Origin: Serripes groenlandicus
Taxonomy: Eukaryota > Mollusca > Bivalvia > Cardiida > Cardiidae
Length of the DNA stretch: 64,000 bases
NCBI GenBank assembly: GCA_031761405.1
Contig: JASEVX010000011.1
Span: 32,538,140 to 32,602,139, forward strand
Direction of reading: 5' to 3'
In this document: piece by piece, positions 24,590 to 35,544 of the stretch
Numbering within the stretch: the first letter of the stretch is position 1
Layout: each line of letters starts with the position of its first letter
The notes under the pieces: generated by a model
The model's input: the letters and a program-made list of their open reading frames with translations, nothing else
Told to the model about the DNA's origin: nothing
The model's database searches: none
Program-made: the position numbers and the translations under genes

Positions 24590-24810
24590 GGATCGAATAT
24601 TGACAAACACATCATTTGATTTTGTTATCAGCATCTATGTTGTTTCATAAACACTATAAGATGGTCGATTGTTAATATAAACACTCATATTGACATCGGC
24701 TAATAATGATTGATTGGATTATAGTCGATTGTTTACGTTTACAAAACTTTAAATTGATATTTAGATCAGCTAATAATCTGTATCCGGACAATTGTCGATT
24801 ATTTTTGTTT
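24590..24810 (-). repeat. Inverted copies of the 42.8-43.9 kb repeats
   Basis: Read on the minus strand, this segment matches 43825-43920 (atgagtgttt..acaatcgaccatct, atgaaacaacatagatgctg, caaaatcaa) and then the 60-mer type repeat (ggatacagattattagctga, tctaaatatcaatttaaa). It abuts the 2 kb dispersed repeat starting at 24811. Confidence 0.6.
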
Positions 24811-25475
24811 CAAAAAGAATCGTATGTGACTTCAAGGAGTTAAACTGGATATGTGAAGAGGTATTGATCAAAACATAAACAAACAAAATATAAGCAGTAC
24901 TTGGTACTATATATTCCAGGAATTAGTACATTTATCTAGAAGTAATCTCACGTTTAAACCTTAATGTATACAATATGTTATAATAGTACGTATATGTATG
25001 TATTAAACGACAAACAATGTTATTGTCGTATGTATATGTATGTTGTTTATCTGACTATGACCTTGTATGCTTAATGTTAGATATAATATCTCTTCTGTGC
25101 TGTTCTTTTAAAGTGATCCGTTTCTCTCGTGTTATAATTATATCACCTGTATTGAAAGCGTGTAGACAGGCCTCGTGATAAAGTGTTGAAATGATAACGC
25201 GTGAAAGATTAGTCGTTCTATAGCCAAGAATTACGCCTAATTATATGTCTAGCCGTCCCCCGCTTTGACTATGATTACTAGTGTAAAAGCATAGACAAAA
25301 TGCGTGTACAACATTTGAAGAAATCAAACAAGGATTTTCTCCGTAAAAAAGTCTAGACATACAATATGTAACTAAGATTCAAGTTTGAAAGTCATAGCAC
25401 TCGCAATGTATGAGGAAAAAATGAAACTTTAACATTGAGATTAACACACTTTTAAAAAAATACAACAACAGTTCA
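24811..25475 (+). repeat. 2 kb dispersed repeat, copy A, left part
   Basis: Matches 44552-45215 and 49145-49670 in the same orientation: tcaaaaagaatcgtatgtga, atagtacgtatatgtatgta, ttaaacgacaa, gtgtagacagtcctcgtgat-like and ctttgactatgattac-like stretches, and tttaacattgag. The match breaks at about 25475 and resumes at 30741. Confidence 0.75.
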
Positions 25476-25889
25476 AAGTAAATAAAAGCACTGGAGGTTC
25501 TGACGGCTTGTGGGCTGCAGGAAGGTTGAAGAAGTAGGGAAAATGTGAAAGAAAATAACAATTGCAGGTTATGTATGTTTATGTATTTATTGTTAAGAAG
25601 TCGAAAGATCCTATCAAAAATAGTAAATATTATGTTACGCCAATTTTGGAAACAGGAGGACCTTGTTGGCACTATATCGCTCACCTGAGTACAAGAGCTC
25701 ACAAGTATACACAAGTATACACATTTTGGACATGAAGAATAAAAGGAAAAGATTTGACAGCAGGTTTGGGCAGAATATTTTGAAGTTTATTATATTGAGA
25801 AATTTGTCAATGTTAAATCAACTTCCATGAAGTAGAAATAATTCTCTAAACCATGTACTAGACTGGTAGAAAGTGTTTGATAAATGCAA
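25476..25889. other. Left flank of the DNA that interrupts copy A
   Basis: No gene recognised. The minus frame 25379-25714 spans the breakpoint and is therefore unlikely to be a real gene. A direct repeat of cacaagtatacacaagtata-type sequence lies near 25700. Confidence 0.4.
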
Positions 25890-26170
25890 AACTCATCAAG
25901 ACAATTATTCTGACAAATATTCAAAATGCAACCCCCAGAGTGTTACGATTTCTTTCATTTGACCAAGTGACCTATTTTTTTGTTACTTGATATGAATCCA
26001 TATTCGAAAATGGACTAGTAGTTATCCATACAAACATTCTGACAAAGGTTCATGCTGCTGAAGCAAACAATGCGGCCTAAAGAGTATTAAAATGATTTTC
26101 CTTCAAGTTGGCCTTGTGACCTACTTTTTAACCGACATGACCCATATTCGAACTTGGCCTAGATAGCATT
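25890..26170. repeat. Tandem array of 127-148 bp units, left part
   Basis: Two units with the signature gacaaacattctgacaaa, gtgacctac/attttt, ttcgaacttggcctag. The array continues at 27993 on the other side of a LINE, so it was one array before the insertion. Confidence 0.75.
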
Positions 26171-27999
26171 AAGACAATGACAATGACAATGACAAATATT
26201 TTATTGAAAGTAATAAGGCCACCGGCCCATAATACAAAGCATTCTATTTAACAAATAGTAAATAACTGAGATTGATGTCCTTATCATATTTTCATTAACA
26301 TATATATGAAATATGAAAGGTTTTTTATTACATCAGGATTGTCGATTTGAAGCAATGTATCATCAATGTTGGTGTCGCCTACATACCAATCAAATAAAAA
26401 TACAGTTCCTAATTGATCAAACTTTTGGCAGTGAAATAACACATGAAATTCACATTCAACATTCAATGTTTTTCTTTTGAAAACAGTAAATGCATATCCT
26501 TAGTTCACGATCAATATTATTCTGACGACCAGTCTCAATGCCAAATTTAAGGTTGAAGCAACGGAATTTAGCAAGAAATATTCTATATTTGAATGGCATG
26601 TCAATCAACAGATATCTTTCAGTATTTAGCAGAGATTTATAGTGTTTGTAATTATGGCAACGACCAGGTGCGTTGATTTGTACATGCCAGTTTTGTTTGA
26701 AAAAGTCTATCAAGTGCTGTTTGAAACATTTGACAAAATGTTTGGCGTTTCCAACGTCCTGTGCAATCCAAACATAGCCAAAACCATAGAGAAAAGGAAG
26801 TAGTTCACGTAAGTACTCCAAGTTATTCGTCCAACATCATCCAAAGATTTTTGCATTAAATAACAATTTCAAGGATATCTGTTATTTGGCATTACTAATA
26901 AACGACACCAATAGTTGATAGAGTAAGAATAATAATCAATATAAATAGGATATCTACCACATTCTCCCAATGCTACCATATTATTTGTTTTACTATTTAA
27001 TTTTAGATATCTTTTACAAAAATCAAATTGGACAGATTCTACGACTTCTGAGTATGTATGGCCTCATACTTGTGCTCCGTAGAACAATATTGGCTTTATC
27101 ATCGAGTCAAACAACTTAAAAAGATCTTTACAAGGAAAATAACCAAATGCTCTCTTATATTTATAAATAGAAAACGTAGCTTTCCTGGCTTGAGCTTCAA
27201 GCTTTTGTTGAGCTGAAAACCATGACAGTATAGGGGCGAAGATCAAATCCAAATAGTTGTAGTGTGATGATATTCTGATTTGTTTTTCACCTAAAAACGG
27301 TTTTTCATTATTTCTTAGTGGGCCACCATTTCGGAAAACAATGATTTCTGTCTTTTTCAAGATTCATTTCCATACCTGTGTCAATGCAGAATTGGTTTAT
27401 AATATTAAGTTGTTACTGTAACGACAGTATCTGAGCAGTTGGTAATATCATCTGCAAAGAATAAACAGATGATATCGGGAGTATTTCCTGTAACAAATAT
27501 ACCGTTGATATTACCCTCTCTTAACCTTGTACAGAGCTGGTTGATAAAGAGTGAGAAAATTGGTGTGCTACTTGTGTCTCCTTGTCTAGTCCCTATATTA
27601 CACTTGAAAATCTCGGTTATACCGGCGTTAGTTTTGACACAGGAAGTGATATCTGGATACATTGCTAATAATACATTAAAAAAATGTCCGTGTATACCTA
27701 TATTTCTAAGACATTCAAATAAATTATAATGGTTTATTTTATCAAAAGTTTGCGGAGATCAACGTAAAGACAATAAAATCGGAAATAAAGTATTTTTGTA
27801 AAACTGCCTGTAATGGATATATGTTATCAGCTGTTGAATAATTTCTTCTAAACCCGGATTGAGCTTCGTCAATCTTATGATTTTCTTCCGCCCAATGATA
27901 TAATCTATTGTTAATGATACTTGAAAATATTTCATAAATTGTTGTAGTAATCGATATTCCTCGATAATTACTTATTCTTACTTCCCGATTTAAAGATAA
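26171..27999 (-). mobile_element. 5'-truncated LINE (non-LTR retrotransposon), inactive
   Basis: The minus strand encodes pieces of a reverse transcriptase in several frames. From its 5' end it shows an SNYRGIS..IYEIFSSIINNRL block, then EAQSGFRRNYSTADNIYPLQ (RT blocks 1-2), a VDLRK motif A cut by a frameshift near 27755, then GTRQGDTSSTPIFSLFIN (block 4) and FFADDI (the catalytic motif C, about 27449-27463). The thumb/connection part follows at 27064-27360 (SSHYNYLDLIFAP), and a C-terminal cysteine motif near 26450-26510 (CIYC...CEFHVLFHC). The 3' end has a GGCC-containing hairpin, AATAAAATATTT and a (TTGTCA)n-type tail. Flanking aagacaa (26171-26177) and aagataa (27993-27999) are a likely target-site duplication inside one unit of the tandem array. 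The endonuclease domain is absent. Clade not assigned. Confidence 0.9.
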
Positions 28000-28970
28000 A
28001 CATTCTGACCAAATTTAATAAAAAAAAAGTGGCTTCTAGTGTGTTGACAAGATTTTCCTTCATGTTTTGAGCAGACATGACCAATATTCAAACTTGGCCT
28101 ACATATCATCAAGACAAACATTCTGAAACAGTTTCAACATGCTCAAATTAAAAATGCAGCATCCAGAGTGTTAACAAGATTACCCTTCAATTTGGCGTAG
28201 TGACTTAGTTTCTGACCCAATATGACCACTTGTCTAACTTGACCTAAATATAATTCAGACAAACTTTCAAGCTGCTGAAGCAGTAGATGCGGCCTCTAGG
28301 GTGCTAACAAGATTTTCATTCAATTTGACCTAGTGACCCAGTATTTGACCCGGCATTACCAATATTAAACTTGGCCAACATATCATCAAGACACACATTC
28401 TGAAACAGTTTCAACATGCTCAAGTTAAAAATGCAGCATCCAGAATGTTAACAAGATTCGCTTCAATTTGCGCGTAGTGACCTAGTTTCTGACCGGCCAC
28501 TAGTCTTACTTAGCCTGAATATAATTCAGACACAATTTCAAGCTGCTCAAGCAATAAATGCGCCCTCTAGAGTGTTAACAAGATTTTCCTTCAATTTGAA
28601 GTGACCTAATTTTTTATCCGGCAATACCCATAGTCAAACTTTCTCTAGATATCATTAAGATCAACATTCTGACTTAATTTCAAACTGCTGAAGCAGAAGA
28701 TGTGGCTTGTACAGTGTTAACGAGGAGAGTTTCTTACAATTTGGTCTAGTGACCTAGTTTTTTAACAGACAATACCAATATTCGAACTTGGCCTACATAT
28801 CATCAAGACAAAAATTCAGATACAGTGTTAACATGCTCAAGTTTAAAATGCAGTCTCCAGAATGTTAACAAGATTTCTCTTCAATTTGTCCTAGTGACCT
28901 AGTTTCTGACACAATATGACCAATATTCGAACTTTACTTAGATATAATTAAGACAAAACTTATTACGAGA
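28000..28970. repeat. Tandem array of 127-148 bp units, right part
   Basis: The marker (t)aacaagatt recurs near 28045, 28173, 28306, 28450, 28577, 28719 and 28867, with spacings of about 128, 133, 144, 127, 142 and 148. Units alternate between a gcagcatccagagtg type and a gctgctgaagcag / gcctctag type, so the array may be dimeric. Consensus pieces: cttcaatttgacctagtgac, gacccaatatgaccaatatt, cgaacttggcctacatatca, tcaagacaaacattctga. Confidence 0.8.
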
Positions 28971-29530
28971 ATGCCGTTGATACCTTCACATCGCCTGCGG
29001 GCACCTGCACAGCGCGATCGGGTAGCCCGGTTGAGGGAGAGATTGACGTGTGCACGCTACCGCTACAACTTAGTTATTGGTGCATTGGCAGCTGAAGAAG
29101 AGAGGCATGGTCTCATTTACTGCCACTCTCCCTCTCTTGTGGGTGCTGCACTCTCCTTCTCCTTCAGTCCTCCAACAATTATAGGGCATCTTGTAGTACT
29201 GTTACTCTGACAACTTCTGATAAACTGTGAGTTAACTTGTTACCTTCTGTAAAGAGCGCAACTGAATGATCTGATGAATGATGCGATGAGCCGGCTTTAA
29301 TAAACTGCGAGCCACAGCCTGTCCCCGGTCAATGTCTGTCCGATTTCCGGCCGGGCTTTGAGCGGCGTCTGAATTGTCTGGGTAGTCCAACATTTGGCCC
29401 GGCGCTCGCCCGATATGTGTGATGCCTGGGGTTTTAAGTCCGGGTTAAAAGTAACTCGATGCCCGCGAGGAGTCCCGAAGGATTCCGGTCGAAAATGCCT
29501 AGACATCCGCCGCAAACTACTCGCAAACCT
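28971..29530. other. GC-rich, CpG-rich block, unknown
   Basis: Composition changes sharply from the AT-rich surroundings. Contains cgcctgcgggcacctgcaca, gcgcgatcgggtagcccggt, ttccggccgggctttgagcg and ggcccggcgctcgcccgata, rich in CpG and in short inverted repeats. Frames exist on both strands (28971-29210 plus, with an Arg-rich start; 29297-29515 minus) but neither has a recognised domain. It may be part of a DNA transposon related to the hAT remnant at 29711, or a separate insert. Confidence 0.4.
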
Positions 29531-29710
29531 ATCGCAAGGTAATTTTGACTAGGGTTTAAGAGATATTAGGTAGGTTACATTTTAATTCATAAATATGCTT
29601 TTGAAAACAATATAAATCTGCAGCAGAAGGCTTTTGAAAACATAAAGGTTGATATCCATATATCTACGTGCAGACATTCCTGTAAGCATTTTCTTCACCA
29701 TTGATGATCT
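29531..29710. other. No recognisable feature
   Basis: Spacer between the GC-rich block and the hAT remnant. Confidence 0.4.
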
Positions 29711-30229
29711 TCAGTCGGACTTCACGTAGCCAATAGTTGAAATTCTTTCTTCGAACTCGCAACTTGTCACCACAATTGTGATCGCTATCCATCGAATTGT
29801 ATGGACATTCGGATCACATTCCTTAATCAAGTCGTCAATGGTTGACTGGTCGGTAAAATAATGGTGATACACCACCCCATTTATTCCTCCAGCACTCGAT
29901 TTACACCTGGAGTGTATCATCCGATAGCAGGTCTTCACTGATAAAGTTTACCGACTCGTCGTCAAGTGCTATATCAACTGGCGGGAACAGTAAGAATGTC
30001 GCAGAAGCCCGCTGTTGAAGTGAGATAAATCGTTTGAGGATTTCTTAGTGCACATGATCCAAGAATGGGATAGTTATAACAGGCTTATAATATTCATCCA
30101 GAGTATCACCGGGGTTGTTGTTACGGCGTGTCTGTCGGCTACATACACCGGTATAGTAGGTACTATGCCGACGGATTCAGCAATAGCCGCAGCTTCCTGA
30201 AACGCCTGCTGTTTCAGTTCTAACGACAT
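29711..30229 (-). pseudogene. hAT-type transposase C-terminal remnant
   Basis: Reading the minus strand: at 30229-30130 there is MSLELKQQAFQEAAAIAESV, GIVPTIP, a helical segment as in hAT transposases of the ZMYM/THAP-associated type. After a frame change, DTLDEYYKPVITIPFLDHVH (about 30110-30045) matches the characteristic 'EYY....IPFLD' stretch. Next comes a WRNKWGG-type segment (about 29890-29870), and finally NVHTIRWIAITIVVTSCEFE, ERISTIGYVKS (29810-29711). The last is the hAT dimerisation block, in which 'lPVTsCecERsfS.lr.lK' is typical. At least two frameshifts and several stops separate the parts. The N-terminal catalytic core is missing. Product would be a cut-and-paste DNA transposase; it is dead here. 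Confidence 0.75.
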
Positions 30230-30740
30230 GACAAAGACTTGAAACGGACTCGGGATTAATCAGCGTATTAATTTTCTAAAGTTTATTTATTAAAAAATTA
30301 AATAAATAAATTGCATCGCCAATATAAGCAAAAAAGAAAAAAAAATGAAAAGTGGAGCTGGGATCCTCGATGTGGGGGGTGCTCACGCCCTAGGGCCCCG
30401 CGGTAAATCCGACACTACATTTAACGCGCCTCCTTTGTTAACCATTTATTTTTCCATAAGCTTCCATATTTGACCCCTCGGTGCATTAATTTCTAGGCAT
30501 TTGTTAAACTTATATTGGAGTAATCACGCAAGTTTTTCACTGATGTTCCAACAACAGTATAATGATCTTTTTGGGTGATCTTAACCATTTAAATTCAGTT
30601 TTGTTGAATCTATGATGAATTATTTTTCTGGCGTAGCCTCACCCTAAAAATACGTTATAGGGTGTTAACAGCAATTGGAAGACTGCCTACTCCGACAAAC
30701 ATGGTATGACTAATATAACCAGGGGCTAAAGCCCCATGTC
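30230..30740. other. Right flank of the DNA that interrupts copy A
   Basis: Holds A/T-rich runs (aaaaattaaataaataaatt near 30290), a short GC-rich patch (30360-30420) and a hairpin aggggctaaagcccc at about 30721. No gene. Confidence 0.4.
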
Positions 30741-31550
30741 AAAAACAATATCCCAATGTATGACGCCTACGTCTGTTTAAAACATAAAACTATTTGATTA
30801 TTAAAACTGTGTGCAAAATTAAAAATCCAATCTTACAAAAGAAATGAAGAAGCTATATCCGATTCTCAAAAGTCAGGACTTTTACCCCAAAAAGAAGGCC
30901 ACACACAGCATCCTCAGCCTACAATGAGAAGAGGGCTATAAGATATAACTTTCCAGGTTATAAGGCACTGGTACTTATTGAGAAACAGTTTTAAAATAAC
31001 GAAACTGTGAAAGGTTGAGCTAAACGCCATTGCTAGATATGAGTAAATTCAAAATACCCCCCACCCCCAAAGAAAAATATACCAAAACAATTTACCAAAT
31101 GTACGTGTATGCAACTGGGACTACAACAAATGTACGTGTACATGGTTGCATCTGGGTCTACAACACATGTACGTGTATGCAACTGGATCTACAACAAATG
31201 TACGTGTATGCAACTGGGTCTCGACAAATGTAGACGGATGATGAATGCCCTTTTCCCACAAGCAACATGATTTCAATTCGCATAACGCAGATCGAATTGA
31301 ATTGAACTCAAACTCGTCTACATTGCTTACATTGCTATTTCAAAGTTGATTGATGTTTTAAGGAAACGTCTTTGAGAGATAAAGTAACGATCAATCATAC
31401 AATCCCTGGTATCGGAATCCAAACAGCCACTATCATTTCCTTGTACAGGCGCTTTCATTCAAAAGTTATGAGATTATTTATGTCAGGTCGATAATGATAC
31501 AAACAAACCAGGTGTGTCGTTTCTTTGATAATTCTTCCCGTTCAGACACG
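30741..31550 (+). repeat. 2 kb dispersed repeat, copy A, right part
   Basis: Matches 45216-45830 and 49685-50350: tatcccaatgtatgac, agaagctatatcc, ttctcaaaa, gaaggccacacacagca, gtacttattgaga, ttgattgatgttttaaggaa, ccaaacagccactatcattt, ccttgtacaggcgctttcat, gttatgagattatttatgtc. A local expansion of the caaatgtacgtgtatgcaac unit (about four copies at 31098-31230) is specific to this copy; the plus frame 31030-31233 is its translation. Confidence 0.8.
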
Positions 31551-33039
31551 CTTGCGCAATATTTACAACACATTACCAATTCCGCTACATCACACGAAAA
31601 ACAACCATCGATATATTTTGGCAATTAGTTGAGCTGTGCTCCAGGAAAGTCAGCCTAAGTGTTATTAAAACACATGTAAACTACTAATGGCTTCGTGTTA
31701 ATAGTATCAGATACAAAAACAATGTAGATAGTGTACTTACATTTCTTGAAACCTTGTTGAACGAGGCTGAGCAAGATAAGCCTTCATGTATGCGCTATCT
31801 GTTCTGGTCGTAAAGGTCTTTGGGTTGGTTTTCGTAAAGAGACGCCGAATCGCAGGTACGTTCACGTTACAAACCTGTATAGTCGATTTTCGGTCATATT
31901 CGTTTTCCCGAGGCTGCCTGATTATCGACAGGTCTATACGATTAGACTACGAAAATAGGAGAGCAAGGCCAAACTGCTTATCTGGATCTTTGCTAGTTGA
32001 ACGGTCAATGTGTGTGTATGGTTAATTTCAGCTTAGACATACAGTCTACCCTTAGTGGCTCGAACTCGCAGTGCCAACAATATGTAGTTCGACTTATTCG
32101 TAGTTCGCGGCATTCAATTGTGGACGTTACGATGACGAAGAAGTGTTATATCCTGTATATATACATATAGTTTGTGTTTTGGAAACGTACCTGTGTGTTT
32201 TCATTTTATCAAAGACACTTTTATGACTTTTATGGCGTAGAGATTAAGTACTTAAAAATAAATATCCACAGTTTTATAACTATGTCCTTGTTTAATACAA
32301 TGTGTACAGAGTTCCGGTGCCATCAGACCTAAACATATTTCGTTACAGTGTCATATCTCTTTTATCGATCGTGAAACATGACATCTAGTACCGACACAAT
32401 ATTGTGCCTGTCATCTTCATTCCCGTTAAAACAGTTTTATTTCAGCTTAATACCTGTCTGTTGTGTCGGTTCTTCACTACCATTATCTATTATTTACATA
32501 GATGTAACATCTTCTTGGTTTTGATTCCAATCAAAGTCACAATCTAAGTAACAGTTTTTTCGAAAGTGTACGGCGGCTTAAAGAGTGTTGAATACTTGAT
32601 GTAGGGTATACTGGTATGGTAGTTTACGGTATACTGCATCTAGATACAACGAAATTTCCACTGTTTATCTGCAACACGCGCGTTTCCTTGGTTGGAAAAT
32701 CTGCCCCGTCAACTATAGGAACGACGCCATTTTTACGGAACGTTCAATTTTACGATGCTTGTCACGTCTATGTATGTTACGTTTACGTCAAGATTAACGA
32801 TCTTTAGTTAATCTCAGCCTTGAATCTTTTTATCCATAAACTTTCTATATAAGGCATGTTATCGTCATTGTCAGAAATGTATTAGGTATGTTTGTATTTT
32901 GGAGAACATGGAATCAAACACATCGCTTTAACATGTATGGTTCTTACAAATGTATTATTCTTTTCGAAAAAACTTACTTCTGGTGTTGTTCGCTTTCGAC
33001 TGTCACTCGCCTGGCTTAGTACCAATATCCGGTGTCGCT
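31551..33039. other. No supported gene
   Basis: About 1.5 kb. Frames at 31786-32025 and 32616-32807 lack any family signature. Nothing else recognised. Confidence 0.4.
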
Positions 33040-33815
33040 CCGATACGGTGGACATATTGATGAAAGATAAAATAACCCTTCAATACATTCCAGTCATTAC
33101 CTTACAGCGACGATATGTTACGCCTCTGCAGCAGGCGACATATTGGAAAAAAATGAAAATATTATTAAATTCGAAAATTACCGTTTTGTTAAAAAATGTA
33201 TTCAATTTGTATCAAATATTAAGCATTTCTTTTCGAGATGTTTCACCATTGTGTCTCATAAAGTACTGGCAATCGGATGACATTAAGACGAGCATATAAG
33301 ACACATGGTTAAACAACGTGTCGGTCGGAGGGGTTTAAAAGAACTCAATTACATTAATTCAATAGGCCAGAATTGAACAATATAGACAGACAGGCATTGT
33401 GTGGTTGTCATAAAGATGGAAGAAAGACGCGGCCGTCTATAGACAAGGATAGCGGTCACTTTCAATACCAGGCAATTATAAAATGTCAAAAACCTCTGAA
33501 AATCACAGAAAACTTTGAAAAAAATATTAAGTTCAATAATAAAAAGTAGGAATTATTTTAAGGAAATATGTTACTTTTCCAGCATTTTTTATTTAATTGG
33601 TCAATCTCCAGGGCAATGGGATCATTTAGTTGACAGTTTATTTGTTCATGCAGTCACTTAAAACTGTAACTGAAGCGTAGACCAACCTGTTCAGTCATCT
33701 GTTGAGAAGGCTGCACTACGTACCACTTTTACCAGATCACCAAAGCACAATTTCAGCAAAGGAGCCTGTAAACTATACATCCTATCTTCTTCTGTAAGAA
33801 AATCTCAAAAAAATA
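33040..33815. repeat. Segmental duplication, copy 2 (paralogue at 23490-24516)
   Basis: Starts with a single satellite monomer (gacatattgatgaaagataa, ttacgcctctgcagcaggcg), then follows copy 1 (ttaaaaaatgtattcaattt, tcaattacattaattcaata, ggccagaattgaacaatata, caataccaggcaattata, ccagggcaatgggatcattt). It has no MITE and no 11-mer triplication. The plus frame 32892-33299 is carried across this duplicated DNA and is not a gene. Confidence 0.8.
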
Positions 33816-35466
33816 ACACGTTTTGGAAATAATTAGGAAAACCTAGGGACGCTGTAGAGCCTGGACTCAAAGTCATGGGGATCTTTAAAATAAAATTGTA
33901 TTTCCAAGGCCAAAAAGTGTATTTTTGACATTTGAAAAAGCAGGATCAGACAACAACCTCTAGTTATCTGACCTTTCTCTAGTCCAACAACACTATATCT
34001 TAGTGGCTAATTTTAATCTGTTTGTGAAATGAAAATATTAGTTATAAGTTAGTCTGTAGAATAAACAAGTTGGCATTCTGAACAGTGTAGATTCAGATAA
34101 GCCTTTACATCTGATCCGTCTAATCAGAATATACACCAGTTGACAGCAGCTTCTATTTAGATAATGTAAGAAACATGTGAACGGTGTAGATTTTGAACAG
34201 ACTTTGACTAAGTACAGGCTTAATTGGCTCTCCATTATTATTTACAAGCCACTTGTACCTTTTCGCCGGATATCGTCCTAACTAAATGATTCAAATAAAC
34301 GCTGTTAGAAACTCTCTTTGAAATCTTCTTTGATTTATTAACGAACAGTGTAGATCAATGGGTCTCTTTTTATCAATCAACATTTACCATGAGTATGCTA
34401 CGCTTGGATTTCTCGATATAAAAACTCTTTTCTCTATCAAAGTATTAATTTTCAGCCAGTCGATTCATGTGATTGCAAAATATTGGCTTTTGAAGAAATG
34501 TGATTTCCTATTCTTTGCAAAGGAGTTTTTAGATCATTTAGCTGTACAAAACGAATATGAATTTTAAGGCCTATGCTTTCCGCAAAGTTTTAGATAAGGC
34601 TCATATTGTCCCATGATATCGTCCTATGTAGTTTGCAATACACCAAATAAATACCTTCCTTGTGTCCATGTAAATCGACAAGTTTCAGTCCAAATTATTC
34701 ATATCCAGTGCATCCTATATACATTTACTATGACTTTAAACTCAATGTCATATATTCAATGCATTCTTGTGATGGTATACACTCATTTCTACGCAAACAA
34801 AGTTTATTTCAGGGATTATTTGGGTGTAAATCAGCATGTCAGCGGATGTATTTGGCGTAATTTCACCTTGTACGTACTCATGTAATACAGCCATTGGGCT
34901 ACGTAAGAAGTACAATCTCAGTAAAAAAAAGACCAAAATACTTGGATGTGCGTTTATTCGATCTGATGACATCGCATAAAAGGTCGTGTCGAATAGACCA
35001 TTTACATTTAAAGATTCATGAGCAAGTGATCGTTTTTCTATCCAATGAAATTGCACGATACAACCAACGCTAGGTTGTGCTATCGAATTGGTTACTATAC
35101 ATGTATATACAATCGGACCACTCAGCCATCAACAATTCCCGATCTTGTTTATTAATCCGTGTTATCTCCCCCATTTGAAACCTAACGATTTCTTAGGCGA
35201 CGACTTGATTGGATGACACAAAGGTCAATCAGAGACGAGCTAACTGTTATATGCAGTCATCATATCTATATGAGACTTTGCTACTACGCCGAAGTTTATG
35301 TTCGGTTTAAGTGAGATGTTAATGTAAACAGTATAACCTCACTCGTATTTCACTCATATATCTAGAAATGATGGTTTATCGGATATTCAATTGACTTAAT
35401 GCCTTACTCGATAACTTATGGCATGAGCAAAGAAAGTCTACAGAATGTCTACAAGCTTTTTATAAG
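33816..35466. other. No supported gene
   Basis: About 1.65 kb of AT-rich DNA. A diverged direct repeat of gaacagtgtagat / gaacggtgtagat / gaacagtgtagatc occurs at about 34080, 34180 and 34346. Frames here have no family signature. Confidence 0.4.
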
Positions 35467-35544
35467 CCCATTTCGTCTACACTTTTTGCAATTTGTCCCA
35501 TTTAGTCTACAACCAATTTACACCCCGGTGCCATTTCGTCTACA
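35467..35544 (+). repeat. Left iteron cluster of candidate MULE element
   Basis: Three copies of CCCATTTCGTCTACA: at 35467-35481, 35497-35511 (one base changed) and 35530-35544 (first base changed), spaced about 30-33 bases. The complement of the same motif is clustered at 42178-42253, so the two clusters face each other in inverted orientation about 6.7 kb apart. I read them as the left and right ends of a DNA transposon; exact ends and target-site duplication are not resolved. Confidence 0.6.

Noticed and set aside
25379..25714. 111-codon minus frame
   Set aside because: It crosses the breakpoint where the 2 kb repeat is interrupted and has no family signature.
32892..33299. 135-codon plus frame
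   Set aside because: It runs across a satellite monomer and the segmental duplicate; the paralogous sequence at 23.5 kb does not preserve it.
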